Notes under the pieces: generated by a model | Told to the model about the DNA's origin: nothing | Database searches by the model: none | Seen by the model: the letters and a program-made list of their open reading frames with translations, nothing else | DNA from: Actinernus sp. WN-2022 | Lineage: Eukaryota > Cnidaria > Anthozoa > Actiniaria > Actinernidae | Direction of reading: 5' to 3' | Length of the DNA stretch: 64,000 nucleotides | Assembly (NCBI GenBank): GCA_030867875.1 | Contig: JAOWCC010000763.1 | Coordinates: 227,092 to 291,091 of the forward strand | Program-made: the position numbers and the translations under genes | Shown here: one piece after another, positions 1 through 8,886 of the stretch | How positions within the stretch are numbered: position 1 is the stretch's first letter | Layout of the letters: every line of letters begins with the position of its first letter

Positions 1-734
1 GTCATTTCTCGAGCTTTTGATGGATTTCGATGTACTACACGTCAAAACAACGGTCTCTTCCAGTACTTTAAGACTAGCGTGCCAGTTTTGCCGTATTTGG
101 AGTAGAAAACCCGAAAATGTGGTTTTTGTAAGCTAACCTGAATCTCTCAAAGTTACTTGTGTACCTTACAATCTTCAAAGTGGCGTCATTTCTCGAGCTT
201 TTGATGGATTTCGATGTACTACACGTCAAAACAACGGTCTCTTCCAGTACTTTAAGACTAGCGTGCCAGTTTTGCCGTATTTGGAGTAGAAAACCCGAAA
301 ATGTGGTTTTTGTAAGCTAACCTGAATCTCTCAAAGTTACTTGTGTACCCTAAAATCTTCAAAGTGGCGCCATTTCTCGAGCTTTTGATGGATTTCGATG
401 CACTATACGGCAATACAACGTTCTCTTAATGTAGATTGCGTTTAGTGGATGGAAGTTTCCTGTATTTTGAGTAACAATACCAGAAAATGGCCTTTTTCTA
501 ACCTAAGCATAACCTCTAGGTCTCAAATAAAGAAATTATGGGATGGATCTAAGTCAAGTCAATTATGGGATAGAAAGGCCAGAAAAGTCTTCAACTGTCA
601 TTTGCCCTTTCAAGAAAACGGCAAAAACACGAGTTACTGGCTTTTAAAGCTTAAAGGCACACAAGATCTAGCATGTTTTCACAAAAGGGGGTGTTAGGTT
701 CAAAGGCTCCTTTTGTGAAAACATGCTAGATCTT
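1..734 (+). repeat. HOR unit 1, cut by the window edge
   Basis: Standard A1-A2-B-C unit missing the first 26 bp of A1: A1 1-158, A2 159-342, B about 343-541, C about 542-734. A2 has the ACCTTAC head. Confidence 0.95.
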
Positions 735-743
735 GTGTACCTT
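654..743. repeat. Fold-back inverted repeat at the C/A1 junction (reference copy)
   Basis: Positions 659-688 and 709-738 are perfect reverse complements (30 bp), separated by 20 nt. Outside one mismatch (658 C against 739 A) four more pairs form (654-657 with 740-743). Inside, a G-T and a G-C pair extend the stem in RNA to 690/707. The right arm runs into the head of the next A1 monomer. The structure sits at the end of 78 of 84 units, from unit end minus 75 to unit end plus 4 for the core. In ten units (ends 1494, 3774, 4718, 5662, 7366, 8886, 9830, 10774, 12478, 14758) the base at unit end minus 25 is T, so the perfect arm is 29 bp. It could form a cruciform in DNA or a hairpin in a transcript. 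Confidence 0.95.
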
Positions 744-918
744 ACAATCTTCAAAGTGGTGTCATTTCTCGAGCTTTTGATGGATTTCGATGTACTACAC
801 GTCAAAACAACGGTCTCTTCCAGTACTTTAAGACTAGCGTGCCAGTTTTGCCGTATTTGGAGTAGAAAACCCGAAAATGTGGTTTTTGTAAGCTAACCTG
901 AATCTCTCAAAGTTACTT
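735..918 (+). repeat. Satellite monomer A1 (184 bp), reference copy
   Basis: First monomer of a complete HOR unit. By hand count it has about 40% GC and 8 CpG. It contains a CTCGAG site, the motif GATGGATTTCGATG and A/T tracts. A1 is told apart from other A copies by T at monomer position 26 (GGTGTC rather than GGCGTC). Position 100 is C here and A in 22 other A1 copies. Its head pairs with the end of the preceding C segment as part of the fold-back described at 654-743. Confidence 0.95.
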
Positions 919-1102
919 GTGTACCCTAAAATCTTCAAAGTGGCGTCATTTCTCGAGCTTTTGATGGATTTCGATGTACTACACGTCAAAACAACGGTCT
1001 CTTCCAGTACTTTAAGACTAGCGTGCCAGTTTTGCCGTATTTGGAGTAGAAAACCCGAAAATGTGGTTTTTGTAAGCTAACCTGAATCTCTCAAAGTTAC
1101 TT
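919..1102 (+). repeat. Satellite monomer A2 (184 bp), reference copy
   Basis: Second A monomer, nearly identical to A1. It carries GGCGTC at positions 24-29. Here its head reads ACCCTAAAATC as in monomer B; in most units the A2 head reads ACCTTACAATC as in A1. Fifteen units have the B-like head followed by GGCGTC. Other A2 alleles are T at position 136 (AAATCC) and G at position 93 (GTACGTT). Confidence 0.95.
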
Positions 1103-1301
1103 GTGTACCCTAAAATCTTCAAAGTGGCGCCATTTCTCGAGCTTTTGATGGATTTCGATGCACTATACGGCAATACAACGTTCTCTTAATGTAGATTGCG
1201 TTTAGTGGATGGAAGTTTCCTGTATTTTGAGTAACAATACCAGAAAATGGCCTTTTTCTAACCTAAGCATAACCTCTAGGTCTCAAATAAAGAAATTATG
1301 G
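1103..1301 (+). repeat. Satellite monomer B (~199 bp), diverged
   Basis: Third monomer of the unit. Its first ~85 bp match A at roughly 90% (about eight differences, including CACTATACGG for TACTACACGT). The remaining part aligns only with gaps and many substitutions, though the order of shared blocks (CCAGAAAATG, TTTTTCTAACCTAAGC) is kept. The abrupt identity change suggests gene conversion or exchange between A and B heads. The B/C boundary is approximate, set where a second GATGGAT motif begins. Confidence 0.85.
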
Positions 1302-1494
1302 GATGGATCTAAGTCAAGTCAATTATGGGATAGAAAGGCCAGAAAAGTCTTCAACTGTCATTTGCCCTTTCAAGAAAACGGCAAAAACACGAGTTACTGG
1401 CTTTTAAAGCTTAAAGGCACACAAGATCTAGCATGTTTTCACAAAAGGGGGTGTTAGGTTCAAAGGCTTCTTTTGTGAAAACATGCTAGATCTT
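1302..1494 (+). repeat. Segment C: truncated, diverged monomer carrying a fold-back
   Basis: Fourth part of the unit. After removal of the 63-bp fold-back segment about 130 bp remain. These align from near position 45 of A to its end: GATGGATCTAAG matches GATGGATTTCGATG, GAAAACGGCAAAA matches GAAAACCCGAAAA, GGCTTTTAAAGCTTAA matches GGTTTTTGTAAGCTAA, and the end CAAGATTCTT (seen in 697-bp units) matches CAAAGTTACTT. C therefore looks like a 5'-truncated third monomer type. It holds the one HindIII site (AAGCTT) per unit. Homology is inferred by eye and is weaker than between A and B. Confidence 0.7.
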
Positions 1495-3774
1495 GTGTAC
1501 CTTACAATCTTCAAAGTGGTGTCATTTCTCGAGCTTTTGATGGATTTCGATGTACTACACGTCAAAACAACGGTCTCTTCCAGTACTTTAAGACTAGCGT
1601 GCCAGTTTTGCCGTATTTGGAGTAGAAAATCCGAAAATGTGGTTTTTGTAAGCTAACCTGAATCTCTCAAAGTTACTTGTGTACCCTAAAATCTTCAAAG
1701 TGGCGCCATTTCTCGAGCTTTTGATGGATTTCGATGTACTACACGTCAAAACAACGGTCTCTTCCAGTACTTTAAGACTAGCGTGCCAGTTTTGCCGTAT
1801 TTGGAGTAGAAAACCCGAAAATGTGGTTTTTGTAAGCTAACCTGAATCTCTCAAAGTTACTTGTGTACCCTAAAATCTTCAAAGTGGCGCCATTTCTCGA
1901 GCTTTTGATGGATTTCGATGCACTATACGGCAATACAACGTTCTCTTAATGTAGATTGCGTTTAGTGGATGGAAGTTTCCTGTATTTTGAGTAACAATAC
2001 CAGAAAATGGCCTTTTTCTAACCTAAGCATAACCTCTAGGTCTCAAATAAAGAAATTATGGGATGGATCTAAGTCAAGTCAATTATGGGATAGAAAGGCC
2101 AGAAAAGTCTTCAACTGTCATTTGCCCTTTCAAGAAAACGGCAAAAACACGAGTTACTGGCTTTTAAAGCTTAAAGGCACACAAGATCTAGCATGTTTTC
2201 ACAAAAGGGGGTGTTAGGTTCAAAGGCTCCTTTTGTGAAAACATGCTAGATCTTGTGTACCTTACAATCTTCAAAGTGGTGTCATTTCTCGAGCTTTTGA
2301 TGGATTTCGATGTACTACACGTCAAAACAACGGTCTCTTCCAGTACTTTAAGAATAGCGTGCCAGTTTTGCCGTATTTGGAGTAGAAAACCCGAAAATGT
2401 GGTTTTTGTAAGCTAACCTGAATCTCTCAAAGTTACTTGTGTACCTTACAATCTTCAAAGTGGCGTCATTTCTCGAGCTTTTGATGGATTTCGATGTACT
2501 ACACGTCAAAACAACGGTCTCTTCCAGTACTTTAAGACTAGCGTGCCAGTTTTGCCGTATTTGGAGTAGAAAACCCGAAAATGTGGTTTTTGTAAGCTAA
2601 CCTGAATCTCTCAAAGTTACTTGTGTACCCTAAAATCTTCAAAGTGGCGCCATTTCTCGAGCTTTTGATGGATTTCGATGCACTATACGGCAATACAACG
2701 TTCTCTTAATGTAGATTGCGTTTAGTGGATGGAAGTTTCCTGTATTTTGAGTAACAATACCAGAAAATGGCCTTTTTCTAACCTAAGCATAACCTCTAGG
2801 TCTCAAATAAAGAAATTATGGGATGGATCTAAGTCAAGTCAATTATGGGATAGAAAGGCCAGAAAAGTCTTCAACTGTCATTTGCCCTTTCAAGAAAACG
2901 GCAAAAACACGAGTTACTGGCTTTTAAAGCTTAAAGGCACACAAGATCTAGCATGTTTTCACAAAAGGGGGTGTTAGGTTCAAAGGCTCCTTTTGTGAAA
3001 ACATGCTAGATCTTGTGTACCTTACAATCTTCAAAGTGGTGTCATTTCTCGAGCTTTTGATGGATTTCGATGTACTACACGTCAAAACAACGGTCTCTTC
3101 CAGTACTTTAAGACTAGCGTGCCAGTTTTGCCGTATTTGGAGTAGAAAACCCGAAAATGTGGTTTTTGTAAGCTAACCTGAATCTCTCAAAGTTACTTGT
3201 GTACCCTAAAATCTTCAAAGTGGCGTCATTTCTCGAGCTTTTGATGGATTTCGATGTACTACACGTCAAAACAACGGTCTCTTCCAGTACTTTAAGACTA
3301 GCGTGCCAGTTTTGCCGTATTTGGAGTAGAAAACCCGAAAATGTGGTTTTTGTAAGCTAACCTGAATCTCTCAAAGTTACTTGTGTACCCTAAAATCTTC
3401 AAAGTGGCGCCATTTCTCGAGCTTTTGATGGATTTCGATGCACTATACGGCAATACAACGTTCTCTTAATGTAGATTGCGTTTAGTGGATGGAAGTTTCC
3501 TGTATTTTGAGTAACAATACCAGAAAATGGCCTTTTTCTAACCTAAGCATAACCTCTAGGTCTCAAATAAAGAAATTATGGGATGGATCTAAGTCAAGTC
3601 AATTATGGGATAGAAAGGCCAGAAAAGTCTTCAACTGTCATTTGCCCTTTCAAGAAAACGGCAAAAACACGAGTTACTGGCTTTTAAAGCTTAAAGGCAC
3701 ACAAGATCTAGCATGTTTTCACAAAAGGGGGTGTTAGGTTCAAAGGCTTCTTTTGTGAAAACATGCTAGATCTT

Positions 3775-6606
3775 GTGTACCTTACAATCTTCAAAGTGGT
3801 GTCATTTCTCGAGCTTTTGATGGATTTCGATGTACTACACGTCAAAACAACGGTCTCTTCCAGTACTTTAAGACTAGCGTGCCAGTTTTGCCGTATTTGG
3901 AGTAGAAAACCCGAAAATGTGGTTTTTGTAAGCTAACCTGAATCTCTCAAAGTTACTTGTGTACCTTACAATCTTCAAAGTGGCGTCATTTCTCGAGCTT
4001 TTGATGGATTTCGATGTACTACACGTCAAAACAACGGTCTCTTCCAGTACTTTAAGACTAGCGTGCCAGTTTTGCCGTATTTGGAGTAGAAAACCCGAAA
4101 ATGTGGTTTTTGTAAGCTAACCTGAATCTCTCAAAGTTACTTGTGTACCCTAAAATCTTCAAAGTGGCGCCATTTCTCGAGCTTTTGATGGATTTCGATG
4201 TACTACACGTCAAAACAACGGTCTCTTCCAGTACTTTAAGACTAGCGTGCCAGTTTTGCCGTATTTGGAGTAGAAAACCCGAAAATGTGGTTTTTGTAAG
4301 CTAACCTGAATCTCTCAAAGTTACTTGTGTACCCTAAAATCTTCAAAGTGGCGCCATTTCTCGAGCTTTTGATGGATTTCGATGCACTATACGGCAATAC
4401 AACGTTCTCTTAATGTAGATTGCGTTTAGTGGATGGAAGTTTCCTGTATTTTGAGTAACAATACCAGAAAATGGCCTTTTTCTAACCTAAGCATAACCTC
4501 TAGGTCTCAAATAAAGAAATTATGGGATGGATCTAAGTCAAGTCAATTATGGGATAGAAAGGCCAGAAAAGTCTTCAACTGTCATTTGCCCTTTCAAGAA
4601 AACGGCAAAAACACGAGTTACTGGCTTTTAAAGCTTAAAGGCACACAAGATCTAGCATGTTTTCACAAAAGGGGGTGTTAGGTTCAAAGGCTTCTTTTGT
4701 GAAAACATGCTAGATCTTGTGTACCTTACAATCTTCAAAGTGGTGTCATTTCTCGAGCTTTTGATGGATTTCGATGTACTACACGTCAAAACAACGGTCT
4801 CTTCCAGTACTTTAAGACTAGCGTGCCAGTTTTGCCGTATTTGGAGTAGAAAACCCGAAAATGTGGTTTTTGTAAGCTAACCTGAATCTCTCAAAGTTAC
4901 TTGTGTACCTTACAATCTTCAAAGTGGCGTCATTTCTCGAGCTTTTGATGGATTTCGATGTACTACACGTCAAAACAACGGTCTCTTCCAGTACTTTAAG
5001 ACTAGCGTGCCAGTTTTGCCGTATTTGGAGTAGAAAATCCGAAAATGTGGTTTTTGTAAGCTAACCTGAATCTCTCAAAGTTACTTGTGTACCCTAAAAT
5101 CTTCAAAGTGGCGCCATTTCTCGAGCTTTTGATGGATTTCGATGTACTACACGTCAAAACAACGGTCTCTTCCAGTACTTTAAGACTAGCGTGCCAGTTT
5201 TGCCGTATTTGGAGTAGAAAACCCGAAAATGTGGTTTTTGTAAGCTAACCTGAATCTCTCAAAGTTACTTGTGTACCCTAAAATCTTCAAAGTGGCGCCA
5301 TTTCTCGAGCTTTTGATGGATTTCGATGCACTATACGGCAATACAACGTTCTCTTAATGTAGATTGCGTTTAGTGGATGGAAGTTTCCTGTATTTTGAGT
5401 AACAATACCAGAAAATGGCCTTTTTCTAACCTAAGCATAACCTCTAGGTCTCAAATAAAGAAATTATGGGATGGATCTAAGTCAAGTCAATTATGGGATA
5501 GAAAGGCCAGAAAAGTCTTCAACTGTCATTTGCCCTTTCAAGAAAACGGCAAAAACACGAGTTACTGGCTTTTAAAGCTTAAAGGCACACAAGATCTAGC
5601 ATGTTTTCACAAAAGGGGGTGTTAGGTTCAAAGGCTTCTTTTGTGAAAACATGCTAGATCTTGTGTACCTTACAATCTTCAAAGTGGTGTCATTTCTCGA
5701 GCTTTTGATGGATTTCGATGTACTACACGTCAAAACAACGGTCTCTTCCAGTACTTTAAGACTAGCGTGCCAGTTTTGCCGTATTTGGAGTAGAAAACCC
5801 GAAAATGTGGTTTTTGTAAGCTAACCTGAATCTCTCAAAGTTACTTGTGTACCTTACAATCTTCAAAGTGGCGTCATTTCTCGAGCTTTTGATGGATTTC
5901 GATGTACTACACGTCAAAACAACGGTCTCTTCCAGTACTTTAAGACTAGCGTGCCAGTTTTGCCGTATTTGGAGTAGAAAATCCGAAAATGTGGTTTTTG
6001 TAAGCTAACCTGAATCTCTCAAAGTTACTTGTGTACCCTAAAATCTTCAAAGTGGCGCCATTTCTCGAGCTTTTGATGGATTTCGATGTACTACACGTCA
6101 AAACAACGGTCTCTTCCAGTACTTTAAGACTAGCGTGCCAGTTTTGCCGTATTTGGAGTAGAAAACCCGAAAATGTGGTTTTTGTAAGCTAACCTGAATC
6201 TCTCAAAGTTACTTGTGTACCCTAAAATCTTCAAAGTGGCGCCATTTCTCGAGCTTTTGATGGATTTCGATGCACTATACGGCAATACAACGTTCTCTTA
6301 ATGTAGATTGCGTTTAGTGGATGGAAGTTTCCTGTATTTTGAGTAACAATACCAGAAAATGGCCTTTTTCTAACCTAAGCATAACCTCTAGGTCTCAAAT
6401 AAAGAAATTATGGGATGGATCTAAGTCAAGTCAATTATGGGATAGAAAGGCCAGAAAAGTCTTCAACTGTCATTTGCCCTTTCAAGAAAACGGCAAAAAC
6501 ACGAGTTACTGGCTTTTAAAGCTTAAAGGCACACAAGATCTAGCATGTTTTCACAAAAGGGGGTGTTAGGTTCAAAGGCTCCTTTTGTGAAAACATGCTA
6601 GATCTT
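3775..6606 (+). repeat. Three 944-bp HOR units (A-A-A-B-C)
   Basis: Units start at 3775, 4719 and 5663. Each has an extra 184-bp A monomer (third A at 4143-4326, 5087-5270, 6031-6214). That third A has a B-like head (ACCCTAAAATC, GGCGCC) and an A-like remainder (TACTACACGT), so it is a B/A chimera. The second and third units carry AAATCC in A2. Confidence 0.95.
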
Positions 6607-8886
6607 GTGTACCTTACAATCTTCAAAGTGGTGTCATTTCTCGAGCTTTTGATGGATTTCGATGTACTACACGTCAAAACAACGGTCTCTTCCAGTACTT
6701 TAAGACTAGCGTGCCAGTTTTGCCGTATTTGGAGTAGAAAACCCGAAAATGTGGTTTTTGTAAGCTAACCTGAATCTCTCAAAGTTACTTGTGTACCCTA
6801 AAATCTTCAAAGTGGCGTCATTTCTCGAGCTTTTGATGGATTTCGATGTACTACACGTCAAAACAACGGTCTCTTCCAGTACTTTAAGACTAGCGTGCCA
6901 GTTTTGCCGTATTTGGAGTAGAAAACCCGAAAATGTGGTTTTTGTAAGCTAACCTGAATCTCTCAAAGTTACTTGTGTACCCTAAAATCTTCAAAGTGGC
7001 GCCATTTCTCGAGCTTTTGATGGATTTCGATGCACTATACGGCAATACAACGTTCTCTTAATGTAGATTGCGTTTAGTGGATGGAAGTTTCCTGTATTTT
7101 GAGTAACAATACCAGAAAATGGCCTTTTTCTAACCTAAGCATAACCTCTAGGTCTCAAATAAAGAAATTATGGGATGGATCTAAGTCAAGTCAATTATGG
7201 GATAGAAAGGCCAGAAAAGTCTTCAACTGTCATTTGCCCTTTCAAGAAAACGGCAAAAACACGAGTTACTGGCTTTTAAAGCTTAAAGGCACACAAGATC
7301 TAGCATGTTTTCACAAAAGGGGGTGTTAGGTTCAAAGGCTTCTTTTGTGAAAACATGCTAGATCTTGTGTACCTTACAATCTTCAAAGTGGTGTCATTTC
7401 TCGAGCTTTTGATGGATTTCGATGTACTACACGTCAAAACAACGGTCTCTTCCAGTACTTTAAGACTAGCGTGCCAGTTTTGCCGTATTTGGAGTAGAAA
7501 ACCCGAAAATGTGGTTTTTGTAAGCTAACCTGAATCTCTCAAAGTTACTTGTGTACCTTACAATCTTCAAAGTGGCGTCATTTCTCGAGCTTTTGATGGA
7601 TTTCGATGTACTACACGTCAAAACAACGGTCTCTTCCAGTACGTTAAGACTAGCGTGCCAGTTTTGCCGTATTTGGAGTAGAAAATCCGAAAATGTGGTT
7701 TTTGTAAGCTAACCTGAATCTCTCAAAGTTACTTGTGTACCCTAAAATCTTCAAAGTGGCGCCATTTCTCGAGCTTTTGATGGATTTCGATGCACTATAC
7801 GGCAATACAACGTTCTCTTAATGTAGATTGCGTTTAGTGGATGGAAGTTTCCTGTATTTTGAGTAACAATACCAGAAAATGGCCTTTTTCTAACCTAAGC
7901 ATAACCTCTAGGTCTCAAATAAAGAAATTATGGGATGGATCTAAGTCAAGTCAATTATGGGATAGAAAGGCCAGAAAAGTCTTCAACTGTCATTTGCCCT
8001 TTCAAGAAAACGGCAAAAACACGAGTTACTGGCTTTTAAAGCTTAAAGGCACACAAGATCTAGCATGTTTTCACAAAAGGGGGTGTTAGGTTCAAAGGCT
8101 CCTTTTGTGAAAACATGCTAGATCTTGTGTACCTTACAATCTTCAAAGTGGTGTCATTTCTCGAGCTTTTGATGGATTTCGATGTACTACACGTCAAAAC
8201 AACGGTCTCTTCCAGTACTTTAAGACTAGCGTGCCAGTTTTGCCGTATTTGGAGTAGAAAACCCGAAAATGTGGTTTTTGTAAGCTAACCTGAATCTCTC
8301 AAAGTTACTTGTGTACCCTAAAATCTTCAAAGTGGCGTCATTTCTCGAGCTTTTGATGGATTTCGATGTACTACACGTCAAAACAACGGTCTCTTCCAGT
8401 ACTTTAAGACTAGCGTGCCAGTTTTGCCGTATTTGGAGTAGAAAACCCGAAAATGTGGTTTTTGTAAGCTAACCTGAATCTCTCAAAGTTACTTGTGTAC
8501 CCTAAAATCTTCAAAGTGGCGCCATTTCTCGAGCTTTTGATGGATTTCGATGCACTATACGGCAATACAACGTTCTCTTAATGTAGATTGCGTTTAGTGG
8601 ATGGAAGTTTCCTGTATTTTGAGTAACAATACCAGAAAATGGCCTTTTTCTAACCTAAGCATAACCTCTAGGTCTCAAATAAAGAAATTATGGGATGGAT
8701 CTAAGTCAAGTCAATTATGGGATAGAAAGGCCAGAAAAGTCTTCAACTGTCATTTGCCCTTTCAAGAAAACGGCAAAAACACGAGTTACTGGCTTTTAAA
8801 GCTTAAAGGCACACAAGATCTAGCATGTTTTCACAAAAGGGGGTGTTAGGTTCAAAGGCTTCTTTTGTGAAAACATGCTAGATCTT
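6607..8886 (+). repeat. Three 760-bp HOR units
   Basis: Units start at 6607, 7367 and 8127. The outer two share the B-like A2 head and the fold-back T allele. The middle one carries G at 7643 (GTACGTT in A2) together with AAATCC. Confidence 0.95.

Larger units (their letters stand above)
735..3774 (+). repeat. Four 760-bp HOR units
   Basis: Units start at 735, 1495, 2255 and 3015. Those at 735 and 3015 have the B-like A2 head and the T allele in the fold-back. The unit at 1495 is odd: its A1 has the AAATCC allele otherwise seen in A2, and its A2 (1679-1862) is the chimeric type otherwise seen as the third A of 944-bp units. The unit at 2255 has A at A1 position 100. Confidence 0.95.

Noticed and set aside
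347..355. CCCTAAA, the plant-type telomere heptamer, in monomer heads
   Set aside because: Only a single copy per head, never in tandem, and the allelic form reads CCTTACA. Probably coincidence.
449..697. An 82-codon open reading frame repeated in every full fold-back unit
   Set aside because: It spans the B/C junction and ends in the fold-back. Its conservation simply reflects array homogeneity, it has no recognisable domain or plausible composition, and the related A monomers have no equivalent open frame.
697..707. GGTTCAAAGGC in the fold-back loop, resembling an RNA polymerase III B box
   Set aside because: It departs from the consensus at the conserved 3' end, no A box lies at a suitable distance, and the flanks do not form a T-arm. 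A tRNA or SINE origin is not supported.
659..738. Fold-back as a standard terminal-inverted-repeat transposon copy
   Set aside because: In ordinary units the flanks do not give a clean target-site duplication against the 697-bp junction, and no transposase or dispersed copy is visible. Kept only as one hypothesis in the findings.
943..985. CENP-B box-like match (TTCG, four bases, A, two bases) in A and B
   Set aside because: The required second half (CGGG) is absent: A continues ACACG and B continues ATACGG. Half a motif is expected by chance.
735..1494. Hammerhead ribozyme, found in several animal satellites
   Set aside because: I looked for the core CTGATGA and GAAAC combination on both strands of the unit and did not find it.
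3775..6606. 944-bp units as insertions of foreign DNA
   Set aside because: The extra 184 bp is itself an A-family monomer with a B-type head, so it is internal rearrangement.
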